Source of the DNA: Mycolicibacterium litorale
Lineage (GTDB): Bacteria; Actinomycetota; Actinomycetes; Mycobacteriales; Mycobacteriaceae
Direction of reading: 5' to 3'
Length of the DNA stretch: 64,000 nt
Assembly: GCF_014218295.1 (NCBI RefSeq)
Contig: NZ_AP023287.1
Coordinates: 930,001 to 994,000, forward strand
In this document: positions 1 to 7,294 of the stretch, one piece after another
How the letters are laid out: every line of letters starts with the position of its first letter
Numbering within the stretch: the first letter of the stretch is position 1
Made by a program: the position numbers and the translations under genes
Notes under the pieces: model-generated
The model's database searches: none
Told to the model about the DNA's origin: nothing
The model's input: the letters and a program-made list of their open reading frames with translations, nothing else

Positions 1-515
1 TCCGATTCGTCGTCCGGATCGGTCGTCGAGAGGTTGACCTTCGGCGTCGAGAACGCCTCGATGATCGACGCGGTCTTGCTCCCCATCCACCCGCCTGCCA
101 CACCCACCAGCAGCGCCAGCACCGCGATCGTGGCCAGCGCCGGCCGTGAGACCTTGCCGCTGAACAGCAGGTCGACCAGGCCGAGCTTGGGCCCGGGGTC
201 GGCGTCGAGGGGCGCGGCGGGCACGGGCGCAGGCGGCGGTGCCTCGGCCTCGGCTTCGGTCGACGGCCGGGGCTCGATGGCCGGGGCGTCGCCGTCGGAG
301 TCGTCTGGGTCGTCGGGGTGGCCGAAGACGTCGTCGAGCACCGGGCCGGGGGACTGGTTCGTCGGGGTGTATTCGCCCTGGTCACGGCGACGATCGGGGC
401 TCGCGAACGCGCCCTGAATGCCGTCTGGCCGGCCGAATGCCCGCTGCGTCGCCGGATCGACCGCCGGCGAACCGCCGGCAGGCGGTCCACCGCTGGGCTG
501 CTTCCGCTCGCTCAC
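1..515 (-). CDS. HtrA-like trypsin-fold serine protease, N-terminal part (runs off the window)
   Basis: Only the first 171 codons are present. The start is a GTG at 513-515, preceded by the Shine-Dalgarno AGGGAG about nine bases upstream. The protein opens with a long acidic and proline-rich cytoplasmic region. This contains a VDPATQRAFGRPDGIQGAF segment very close to the one I recall in M. tuberculosis HtrA (Rv1223). A single membrane segment follows near residues 133-152, then the motif VNLSTT that begins the periplasmic part. The protease and PDZ domains lie beyond position 1. It is expected to be a membrane-anchored periplasmic quality-control protease. In M. tuberculosis htrA follows rseA; here no rseA is upstream, only a 17-codon frame that ends on the GTG start. 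This may therefore be a paralogue rather than the rseA-linked copy. Confidence 0.85.
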   Translation of the reverse strand, partial: MSERKQPSGGPPAGGSPAVDPATQRAFGRPDGIQGAFASPDRRRDQGEYTPTNQSPGPVLDDVFGHPDDPDDSDGDAPAIEPRPSTEAEAEAPPPAPVPAAPLDADPGPKLGLVDLLFSGKVSRPALATIAVLALLVGVAGGWMGSKTASIIEAFSTPKVNLSTTDPDDES

Positions 516-702
516 GCGCGCCCACTCCCTCCGTCGACGTCTCGGCAGTTGTCACACTCCATCATGCCGTCACTGGCGTTCGACCCCGGCTGGTGACCGC
601 GAGATGCCGCCGAGACTCCGGTTGCCGTCGGCGTGCACGTGTGAGCGCTTTCCCCTCGGCGTGCGGCGGTGCACACTCCCCGGATTCAGCGCGACTAACT
701 CG

Positions 703-1107
703 TCAGCCCTTGCGGCGGGGTTTCTTCGTCCCCTTCTCCTGCGCCGGATCTTCCCTTGGCGTCAGCCCGGTGATGCGCCCGAACGTCCCCACCCCGGGCA
801 GATCGCTGACCGCCTTGAACGCCGCATCTCGTTGCGCGGCAAGTGCTTCCAGCTGGGGCAGGATCCGGTCCATCGCCTGCAACGTCGGATCCGCGAGCGC
901 CATGTACCGCTCGACCCGGTCCAGGGTGGCGTTCAGCCGTTCCGTTGCCGCCGCGAGGTTCTCGAGCAGCCCCGGCAACTGGGCGGCGAGTTGAGCCGAC
1001 GCGGCGGGCACCCGCAGCGCCCCGCTCGCCGCTTCCTGCGCGGCCTGCAAGGCGGCCTGCGCCGCCCCGCGGACGTCGCCGGGCTGCGGTTTCTTCGACT
1101 CGCTCAT
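703..1107 (-). CDS. Conserved hypothetical alanine-rich helical protein
   Basis: 134 residues, starting at the ATG at 1105-1107 with the sequence MSESKKPQPG. I do not recognise a family. The body is alanine- and leucine-rich with heptad-like spacing (for example LPGLLENLAAATERLNATL), which suggests long amphipathic helices or a coiled coil. The tail is lysine/arginine-rich (GTKKPRRKG). There is no signal peptide or membrane segment, so it is probably cytoplasmic. It lies upstream of, and on the same strand as, the HtrA-like gene with a 187-bp gap, so co-transcription is possible but not required. An open frame also continues 20 codons further upstream, but the ATG chosen begins the conserved-looking part. 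Confidence 0.6.
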   Translation of the reverse strand: MSESKKPQPGDVRGAAQAALQAAQEAASGALRVPAASAQLAAQLPGLLENLAAATERLNATLDRVERYMALADPTLQAMDRILPQLEALAAQRDAAFKAVSDLPGVGTFGRITGLTPREDPAQEKGTKKPRRKG

Positions 1108-1211
1108 ACGCCAACTGTGCCGCACCGGCGCCCGATGTCCACGGTGCTCGGCCCAAGCGTTACCCAACCGGCACCGGGAGCCTTCCGACCGTGCCGAGTC
1201 CGAAGGTGCCG

Positions 1212-1583
1212 TCAGGCGGCGCGCCGTTCGGTCGCGACCGACGGCGCGCTGTCAGCGAGGACCGGCACCTGCTCCGGTTCGGTCTGCTCACCGCGGTAGC
1301 TCAGCAGGTAGTGGTCGATCTGGTCGCGGCGCAGGGGTTTCGCGAAGATGTTCATCCCCGGGATCTCGATGCCGCTCTCATTGGATTCCGCCAACTTCCG
1401 GGCGCCGGCACGGAACAGCACCACGGTCGCCACGAGAAGCGCGACGAGACTGCCGCCGATGATGCCCGCCACCGGACTGCCTGCGGCCAACGCGTACACG
1501 AACGTCCCCAGCGCGACGAATCCCAGCAGGAAGCACAGATAGGCCACGGAGGTGACCGATATCCGTCCTATCGCTTTCACCAT
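1212..1583 (-). CDS. Small two-pass membrane protein
   Basis: 123 residues. Two ATGs lie in frame, at 1589 and 1583. The Shine-Dalgarno AGGAGG is only two bases from the first and about eight from the second, so 1583 (MVKAIGR) is chosen. Two hydrophobic segments are visible, about residues 10-32 and 36-58, followed by a basic, polar cytoplasmic-looking tail with an IPGMNIFAKPL stretch. No family is recognised. It is divergent from the TetR gene at 1684, and the strong dyad between them lies in its promoter region. It is therefore probably repressed by that TetR, together with the heme oxygenase on the other side. A role linked to heme or membrane stress is only an inference from context. Confidence 0.6.
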   Translation of the reverse strand: MVKAIGRISVTSVAYLCFLLGFVALGTFVYALAAGSPVAGIIGGSLVALLVATVVLFRAGARKLAESNESGIEIPGMNIFAKPLRRDQIDHYLLSYRGEQTEPEQVPVLADSAPSVATERRAA

Positions 1584-1604
1584 GCTCATCTCCTCCTCCG
1601 ATAC

Positions 1605-1648
1605 AAAACGCTACGCGTATCGTAGCGCTACGCCTAGTGTAGCGTTTT
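1605..1648. promoter_or_regulatory. 44-bp double-palindrome operator between divergent genes
   Basis: The stretch contains two adjoining inverted repeats: CGCTACG-CGTAT-CGTAGCG (1609-1627, perfect) and CGCTACG-CCTAG-TGTAGCG (1626-1644, one mismatch). They share two bases. The whole block is also symmetric about its centre, with AAAACGCTAC at one end and GTAGCGTTTT at the other. Placement between a TetR gene and a divergent membrane-protein gene makes it the likely TetR autoregulatory operator, perhaps binding two dimers. Confidence 0.8.
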
Positions 1649-1683
1649 CTCGTCCGCTCGTATTCCGCGAGAAGGGGGAGCGC

Positions 1684-2229
1684 ATGGTGCAGCGGCGCAA
1701 CGTCGACATCGGCATCGCCGATGCCACCCTGAAGTTGCTGCGCACCCGAGGTCCCCGCGCGGTGACCGTCGAGGCCGTCGCCGCCGACTCGGGCATTGCC
1801 AAGACCACGATCTACCGGCGCCACCGCGACCGCCGCGACATGCTCACCGTCGCCCTGGGGCAACTCACCGCGCCGGAACCGCTTGCGGCGCAGGCCTCAG
1901 CGCAGGACCGGCTGCGCTGGGTGATCGCCCACGCGGTGGAGGCCGTGCAGGACGGCATCGGCTACGGCGGCTTCGCGGCGCTGCTCACCGACGCCGATCC
2001 GGAGTTCGCGGCGGTGTTCCGCCGGATCCTCGTCGACCAGCGAGCGGAGCTGGAATCGGCGATCGACGCCGGCAAGGCCGACGGGTCGATCCGCGCCGAT
2101 GTCGATCCCGCGACGCTCATCGACGCGGTGGTCGGCGCCCACATCGCCGAACGTGCCCGCACGGGTGACGTCGCCGACGGCTGGGAAGACCGGCTTTTCG
2201 ACCTCTTCTGGCCCGCCGTCCATGCCTGA
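1684..2229 (+). CDS. TetR-family transcriptional regulator
   Basis: 181 residues. The start is the ATG at 1684 with the ribosome site AAGGGGGAG just upstream; an open frame extends further up but runs through the operator. The N-terminal helix-turn-helix is clear: an RGPRAVTVEAVAADSG helix, then IAKTTIYRRHRDRRD, the usual TetR recognition helix pattern. The C-terminal half is an all-helical ligand and dimerisation domain with no recognisable ligand pocket. A heme oxygenase gene begins 19 bases after its stop, so the two are very likely one operon. A 44-bp dyad sits immediately upstream. The simplest model is an autorepressor that also controls heme oxygenase and the divergent membrane protein. 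Heme or a heme-related molecule as inducer is an inference. Confidence 0.88.
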   Translation: MVQRRNVDIGIADATLKLLRTRGPRAVTVEAVAADSGIAKTTIYRRHRDRRDMLTVALGQLTAPEPLAAQASAQDRLRWVIAHAVEAVQDGIGYGGFAALLTDADPEFAAVFRRILVDQRAELESAIDAGKADGSIRADVDPATLIDAVVGAHIAERARTGDVADGWEDRLFDLFWPAVHA

Positions 2230-2248
2230 CCGACCAGGGGAGCCGCGC

Positions 2249-2872
2249 ATGTCACTGTCCGCCGCGATGAAAGAAGGCTCCGCCGCCGAGCACGACGCGG
2301 CCGAGCAGTCCCCGTTTCTCACCGAGTTGCTCGCCGGCCGGGTCGACGCGTCCGGATACGCCGACTATCTGCTGCGGCTGCGCATCGTCTACGGCGCGCT
2401 CGAGGACGCGGTGCGGGCCCGTTGCGACGACCCGGTGGTGGCCGCGGTGTACGACCCGGCACTCGAGCGGGCAGCGGCGATCGAGAAGGACCTCGACCAC
2501 TGGGCGCCGGGCATTGCGCGCGACGTCGATTCGCCCGCGGCGCAGGCCTACCGCGACCGCGTCGCCGGCCTGTCGTGGGGTCCGGCGCTCGTGGCCCACC
2601 ACTACACCCGCTACCTCGGGGACCTGTCGGGCGGTCAGGCGATGGGCAGGATCCTCGACCGCGAGTTCGGCTTGGACGGAGCGGGCCTGGCCTTCTACGA
2701 CTTCCCGATGCGGGTCAAGCCCTACAAGGACGCCTACCGCGCCCGGCTCGACGGGCTCGAGCTGCGCGCCGACGAGATAGACCGTGCCGTCGAGGAGGTC
2801 AGGGTGGCGTTCGGGCTGAACCAGGCGGTGTTCGACGAACTGGCGGCGAAGCTACCGGCCTACCGTCGCTGA
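2249..2872 (+). CDS. Biliverdin-producing heme oxygenase
   Basis: 207 residues, close to the usual 200-240 of bacterial heme oxygenases. The ATG at 2249 has the ribosome site CAGGGGAG; an in-frame ATG at 2222 overlapping the tetR stop is possible but less well placed. The N-terminal MKEGSAAEHDAAE carries the proximal heme-ligand histidine (H15 here, matching H20 of HmuO and H25 of human HO-1). The distal-helix signature GDLSGGQ is at residues 124-130. The enzyme opens heme with O2 and electrons to give biliverdin, CO and Fe2+, supplying iron and detoxifying heme in the cytosol. This is the canonical HO fold, not the MhuD type that mycobacteria also use. It lies in one operon with the preceding TetR gene. 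Confidence 0.93.
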   Translation: MSLSAAMKEGSAAEHDAAEQSPFLTELLAGRVDASGYADYLLRLRIVYGALEDAVRARCDDPVVAAVYDPALERAAAIEKDLDHWAPGIARDVDSPAAQAYRDRVAGLSWGPALVAHHYTRYLGDLSGGQAMGRILDREFGLDGAGLAFYDFPMRVKPYKDAYRARLDGLELRADEIDRAVEEVRVAFGLNQAVFDELAAKLPAYRR

Positions 2873-2943
2873 GCTCGTCCGTTCGCCGCCGGCGACGCCT
2901 GGTCGCGGTTTGGCGGATCCACCGGTGCGGGTACTGACGACTG

Positions 2944-4326
2944 GTGGAGCGGTTGAGCGGCCTGGACGCGGGCCTTCTGTACAGCGAGTCGTCCGCGGTC
3001 CCGCTTCATGTCTGCTCGATCGTCGAGTTGGACACCTCGACGGTGCCGGGCGGCTACGCCTTCGAACGGTTCCGCGACGAACTCGCGGCCCGGATGCGGG
3101 CGCTGCCGGAACTGCGGGCCAAGCTGGCCGACAGCCAGCTCAACCTGGACCATCCGGTGTGGGTGGAGGACAAGGCGTTCGACCTGTCTCGCCATCTCAA
3201 ACGGATCAGCGTTCCGTCGCCGGGAGGCCGGCACGAACTGACCGACCTCTGCGGGCACCTCGCGTCGGTGCCGCTCGACCGCAGCAAGCCGCTGTGGGAG
3301 ATGTGGGTGATCGAGGGCATCGACGGCACCCGGCCCGGCGACAGCGGACCACTGGCGCTGATGCTCAAATTGCACCACGCCGCGGTCGACGGGGTGTCGG
3401 CGGCCAACCTGCTCAACCAGCTCTGCGACACCGACCCCGACGCGCCACCGCCTGACCCCGTCGACGGACCCGGTGACGCCGCGCCGTGGGAGATCGCGGC
3501 CGGCGGGCTTCTGCGTTTTCTCGCCCGACCCTGGCAGCTGACCAAGGTGATCCCCGAGGCGACGTCGTTGATCGTCAAGACGGTCGGCCGCGCGGTCAGC
3601 GGGACGGCCATGGCCGCACCGTTCAGTGCTCCGACGACGCCCTTCAATGCCGAGCTCACCTCCGAGCGCACCATCGCCCTCGCCCAGCTGGACCTCGACG
3701 ACGTCAAGCGGGTGAAGAACGACCACGGCGTCAAGGTCAACGACGTGGTGATGGCGCTCTGCGCGGGTGCGCTGCGCGGATACCTCCGCGATCGCGACAC
3801 GCTGCCGGACAGCCCGCTGATCGCCGTGGTGCCGTCCTCGGTGCGTGACCAGTCCGACCGCCCCGGCCGCAACCAGCTCTCGGGGATGTTCTGCAACCTG
3901 CACACCGACATCGACGATCCGCTGGAGCGGCTGCGCGCCATCGCTGAATCGAATGCCCACGCCAAGGAGCACAGTTCCTCCCTCGGGCCGACGCTGTTGG
4001 TCGACCTGGCCGAGGTGTTCTCGCGCGGCGCGTTCGGGTGGCTGCTGGGTCTGATGTCGCGAACGCCGTTGACGCACACGGCCATTCACAACGTGGTGAT
4101 CTCGAACATCGCGGGCCCGCCGACGACGCTGTACACCTGCGGCGCGGAGGTCACCGCGCTGTATCCGCTCGGCCCGATCTTCCACGGGTCCGGCCTGAAC
4201 ATCACCGTGATGTCGCAGGGCGGCAAGATGAACGTCGGCATCATCTCGTGTCCGCAGCTGGTGGACGACCTCGAGGAACTGGCCGACCGGTTCGAGACGG
4301 AGCTGAACGAGCTGCTCGGCCGTTGA
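2944..4326 (+). CDS. Wax ester synthase / acyl-CoA:diacylglycerol acyltransferase (WS/DGAT)
   Basis: 460 residues, the usual length of the family. The GTG at 2944 (MERLSGLDAGLLYSE) matches the typical N-terminus of mycobacterial Tgs proteins. The catalytic HHxxxDG motif is present as HHAAVDG at residues 144-150. The PLWEMWVIEG segment before it and a C-terminal NVVISNIAGPP segment are also typical. The protein joins acyl-CoA to diacylglycerol or to fatty alcohols, making the storage triacylglycerol or wax esters that mycobacteria accumulate. It probably associates with the membrane surface without spanning it. It is a single gene; the TGA stop lies in the left arm of a hairpin repeat that separates it from the convergent gene. 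Which of the several DGAT paralogues this is cannot be told from the window. Confidence 0.93.
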   Translation: MERLSGLDAGLLYSESSAVPLHVCSIVELDTSTVPGGYAFERFRDELAARMRALPELRAKLADSQLNLDHPVWVEDKAFDLSRHLKRISVPSPGGRHELTDLCGHLASVPLDRSKPLWEMWVIEGIDGTRPGDSGPLALMLKLHHAAVDGVSAANLLNQLCDTDPDAPPPDPVDGPGDAAPWEIAAGGLLRFLARPWQLTKVIPEATSLIVKTVGRAVSGTAMAAPFSAPTTPFNAELTSERTIALAQLDLDDVKRVKNDHGVKVNDVVMALCAGALRGYLRDRDTLPDSPLIAVVPSSVRDQSDRPGRNQLSGMFCNLHTDIDDPLERLRAIAESNAHAKEHSSSLGPTLLVDLAEVFSRGAFGWLLGLMSRTPLTHTAIHNVVISNIAGPPTTLYTCGAEVTALYPLGPIFHGSGLNITVMSQGGKMNVGIISCPQLVDDLEELADRFETELNELLGR

Positions 4327-4380
4327 CTCTGCGCTGAAGGCAAGGGCTTCTCGCACTTCGCCGCCGTGGGCGCAGAGTCA
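4324..4380. repeat. Hairpin repeat, copy 1, at convergent gene ends
   Basis: Perfect 11-base arms TGACTCTGCGC (4324-4334) and GCGCAGAGTCA (4370-4380) flank a 35-base loop. The left arm contains the stop codon of the DGAT gene. A second copy with the same arms, the same loop length and shared loop words (CTCGCAC, CGCCGT) lies at 7238-7294. It probably acts as a bidirectional terminator and looks like a dispersed intergenic element. Confidence 0.75.
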
Positions 4381-4385
4381 GCGCG

Positions 4386-5373
4386 CTACGCGTCGAGCGC
4401 CGCGGCCCCGGCACGCCACGCGCTGAGCACGCTTTCGACTTGGTCGAACACCTTCGCCCGGGCCGCCTCGCGGTCGATCCCCGCCATCAGCAGGTCGTCA
4501 AAGTCGGTGTCGACATGGCGGACGGACGCGGCCACCGCGAGGCGGACCGCGTCGCGATCCAGCTTCCGTGCCGTGGCACTCCTGCCGGCCCGGCCACTGC
4601 CGCGGGCGGTGCAGCGCGATCGCCTCGGCGCGCTCTGGCGGACACCCGGGAAACTGCTCACGAATCGCTGCGGCGAATTCCCCCTGGAAGCGCTGGTCCT
4701 CGACAGCACGCCGGGTCGTGTCCCGGGCCCTGCGGCGTGCGCGAACATCCGCGTCCGACAGGCACTCTCGCGCCGCCTGTTCGATCGCCGCCGGCTCTGC
4801 CAGGATGCCCTGCCGCTCGTAGCGATTGCGCCGCAGATTCCACATCACTACGACCGCGGACAGCCGGCTGGCCTTCCTGGCGCGCCCGGTCAGCGCGGCG
4901 TCGCCGGAGGGCAGAAACTCCAGGTGGCCGAGATCGGCGCAGTCGAGACACACCCCACCGGATTTGCCCTCGAGGAAGAAGTCACCGTCTTCGCCGCACA
5001 GAGCGCATTCCCACGCGTGGTCGGCCGCGAGCACCGTGAGTTTCTTCGGGCGGGGCCGGGGCTTCTCAGGTTCGACGTGACCCGCCGGCGCCCAATGAGT
5101 GCGGTATGCGCGTTCGACGTTCGGATCGCCGTCGGAGGTGAACGTCACGTCGCCGTAGTCGCCGTCCCGCTCCTCGAGACCCCGCTCGATTGCCCAGTGC
5201 CGCAACGCCTCCGCGACCTCGACGATCTTGGCGCCGTCGACCTGTATGCGCCGCTCGGTGGTGGGCGACGCGATCCAGCCCAGGCCCACGAGGATGTCGA
5301 CGGGGCGGACCGCTCCTCGTTCGGTCAGCACCGTCTCGGCAACTCGCGCGACGCCCGTCCTCACGTTCGCCAC
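4386..5373 (-). pseudogene. DUF2293-domain protein, apparently frameshifted
   Basis: The coding sequence begins at the GTG at 5371-5373 (VANVRTGVARV), 14 bases after the LysR stop. An N-terminal DNA-binding-like part is followed by a CxxC...CxxC knuckle (ECALCGEDG and GVCLDCADLG). The DUF2293 domain then begins with QFPGCPPERAEAIALHR. At about 4608-4615 the frame breaks. The rest of the domain (RGSGRAGRSATARKLD, then DTDFDDLLMAGIDREAARAKV) continues in another frame to a stop at 4386. Restoring two bases inside the run CACCGCCCGCGG would give a continuous HRARGSGRAGRS, as expected for the family. Both halves keep normal codon use, so the break is recent or a sequencing or assembly error. The function of DUF2293 proteins is not known. 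Confidence 0.75.
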
Positions 5374-5387
5374 GATTCGACGCTAGA

Positions 5388-6317
5388 TCACTGGTGTGAC
5401 AACGCCGTCTCGCCGACGTCGGGCAGCAGACGGCTGCAGCTCTCGGCGAGCGCGCGCAGCTTGGGCTGGTTGCGGCTGGCTTCGGGGAAGTACAGGTAGA
5501 GGCATTCGCCGCCCGGGGTGAACGACTCCAAGACCGGTTCGAGGAGACCCCGATCGATCTCGTCGGAGGCGTGCAGCATCGAGGAGTAGATCAGGCCCAC
5601 GCCCCGGACGGCGAGTCGCCGCATGAGCGCGCCGTTGTTGACGGTCACGTCGGCCGACGGTGTGATCCGCAGGCTCTGGCCGTCGCGGAGGAATTCCCAG
5701 CGATAGATGTCGCCCTGTTCTTCCCGTTTGAGCCCGATGCAGGGGTGGTCGGTCAGATCCTCTGGCACAGAGGGCTCACCGTGATCGGCGAAGTAGTCCG
5801 GAGACCCCAGCACCACCCAGTGGAACGGCTGGGAGACCTGCACGGCGACCATGTCCGGGTCGATGTAGGAGCCGATCCGAATGCCGGCGTCATAGCCGGC
5901 CGCGGCGAAATTCGAATGCACATCGGCGACGGTGACGTCGAGACCGAGGCCCGGCCAGTCCCGGCGCAGGATCGGGAGAACGGGCTCGAGGACGTGGGTG
6001 ATCGCGACCGGTTCCACGACCAGACGCAGCGTGCCCGACGGCCGGTGGCTCCACTGTGAGAGCTCCTCGAGCGCACCCTCGATGGAGTCGACGGCGGGGC
6101 TGATCTGCTCCAGGAGGAACTGCCCCTCCTCGGTCAACGAGACCCGCCGTGTCGTGCGGTGGAACAACGTGAAACCGACCCGCCGTTCGAGGCTCGCGAT
6201 CGCCTGGCTCACCGCGCCCGGCGTGACCCCCAGGGCGTCGGCCGCAGCGCGGAAGCTGTTCGACCGGGCGACCTCGAGGAATGCCGCGAGGTGATCAAAC
6301 GGATCGGCACGCGGCAT
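5388..6317 (-). CDS. LysR-family transcriptional regulator
   Basis: 309 residues, the standard LysR length. The N-terminal winged helix-turn-helix is clear: FLEVARSNSFRAAADALGVTPGAVSQAIASLERRVG, followed by LFHRTTRRVSLTEEG. A periplasmic-binding-protein-like effector domain starts near residue 93 (GTLRLVVEP). The effector half resembles the AaeR/YhcS group that binds small organic acids or carbonyls. The gene is divergent from the exported DJ-1/PfpI gene, with a 134-bp, locally AT-rich gap between them. LysR proteins usually control the divergent neighbour, so that gene is the likely target. The DUF2293 gene follows 14 bases downstream on the same strand. Confidence 0.92.
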   Translation of the reverse strand: MPRADPFDHLAAFLEVARSNSFRAAADALGVTPGAVSQAIASLERRVGFTLFHRTTRRVSLTEEGQFLLEQISPAVDSIEGALEELSQWSHRPSGTLRLVVEPVAITHVLEPVLPILRRDWPGLGLDVTVADVHSNFAAAGYDAGIRIGSYIDPDMVAVQVSQPFHWVVLGSPDYFADHGEPSVPEDLTDHPCIGLKREEQGDIYRWEFLRDGQSLRITPSADVTVNNGALMRRLAVRGVGLIYSSMLHASDEIDRGLLEPVLESFTPGGECLYLYFPEASRNQPKLRALAESCSRLLPDVGETALSHQ

Positions 6318-6369
6318 GGTCGCTCCTTCTCGGTGTACATCGCCGGGCCAGTGTACGAGCCCGGAGATT

Positions 6370-6420
6370 AATCAGTAAAACTATTCTATTGATTCTTATT
6401 GTTCCGTCTGTCTATATTAT
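6370..6420 (+). promoter_or_regulatory. Promoter and likely LysR site of the DJ-1/PfpI gene
   Basis: In an AT-rich island unlike the rest of the window, TTGATT (6389-6394) and TATATT (6413-6418) are spaced by 18 bases and suit a SigA-type promoter. An inverted repeat AATCA-N15-TGATT (6370-6374 and 6390-6394) overlaps the -35 box. This is the half-site arrangement expected for a LysR activator or repressor. Confidence 0.6.
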
Positions 6421-6451
6421 CGGCATCATCCCCGAATGAAGGAGAGTCATC

Positions 6452-7240
6452 GTGAGAACCGGCCCAAAGCTTCTGAGCACGGCATTCGCGGCGGCAGTCG
6501 CATCCTTGACGGCATGCGGCCCGGCGCTGGCCGAAGAACCGGCCGCGGCGGACGCCAAGCGCATCCTCGTCGTGGTGTCGAGCCACGACACCAAAGGTGA
6601 CGGCCAGGTCGCCGGCTTCTGGTTCCCCGAACTCACCCATCCCGTCGAGGTCTACCAACAGGCGGGATTCGAGGTCGACATCGCCAGCCCCCGAGGCGGA
6701 CTGCCGCCGTTCGACGGCATCGACCTGGACGACCCGGCGAGCATGCGCTTCTGGACCGACCCGGAAGACCGCGGCAAGCTGGGCGCCACGCTCAAGCTCT
6801 CCGACGTCGACCCCTCGCGCTACGACGCGATCCAACTCACCGGCGGGCACGGCCCGATGTGGGATTTCGTCGACAACGCTGAGCTGCAAGGGATCGTCAC
6901 CGACATCTACGAATCCGGCGGCATCGTCAGCGCGGTCTGCCACGGCCCCGCCGGTCTGCTCAACGCCGAGCTGAGCACCGGCGAGAGCCTGATCGCCGGC
7001 CGCAAGGTCACGAGTTTCACGAACGAGGAAGAAGTGGCCCGTCAGTACGACCACCTGGTCCCGTTCGAACTCGAGACCGCACTCAGGGATTCGGGCGCGG
7101 TGTTCGAGGAGGCCCCGACCTTCCAGAACCGCGTGGTGATCGACGGGCGCCTCATCACCGGCCAGAACCCCGCCTCAGCGCACGCCTTCGGTCAAGCGGT
7201 CACCGCCGCGGTCGACGCCCACTCGCCGGTGAGCCGTTGA
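6452..7240 (+). CDS. Exported (probable lipoprotein) DJ-1/PfpI-family protein
   Basis: 262 residues. The start is the GTG at 6452 behind AAGGAGAG. A signal peptide (residues 1-21) ends in the lipobox LTAC, making C22 the likely lipid-modified cysteine. The mature part is a DJ-1/PfpI domain of the Hsp31 type: FWFPEL with the conserved Glu60, GGHGPM at 132-137, and the nucleophile elbow AVCHGPAG with C163-H164. Members of this subgroup act as glyoxalase III, deglycase-like or chaperone enzymes, but nearly all are cytoplasmic. An export signal on this fold is uncommon. The divergent LysR gene probably regulates it. The stop codon lies inside the second copy of the hairpin repeat. The enzyme activity is not determined by the sequence. 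Confidence 0.85.
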   Translation: MRTGPKLLSTAFAAAVASLTACGPALAEEPAAADAKRILVVVSSHDTKGDGQVAGFWFPELTHPVEVYQQAGFEVDIASPRGGLPPFDGIDLDDPASMRFWTDPEDRGKLGATLKLSDVDPSRYDAIQLTGGHGPMWDFVDNAELQGIVTDIYESGGIVSAVCHGPAGLLNAELSTGESLIAGRKVTSFTNEEEVARQYDHLVPFELETALRDSGAVFEEAPTFQNRVVIDGRLITGQNPASAHAFGQAVTAAVDAHSPVSR

Positions 7241-7294
7241 CTCTGCGCTGAGGGTCTACGTCTCTCGCACTTTGTCGCCGTAGGCGCAGACTCA
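7238..7294. repeat. Hairpin repeat, copy 2, at convergent gene ends
   Basis: Arms TGACTCTGCGC (7238-7248) and GCGCAGACTCA (7284-7294) pair with one mismatch across a 35-base loop. The geometry is the same as at 4324-4380. The left arm supplies the TGA of the DJ-1 gene and the right arm supplies the TGA of the leftward LLM gene. It is probably a bidirectional terminator. Confidence 0.75.
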
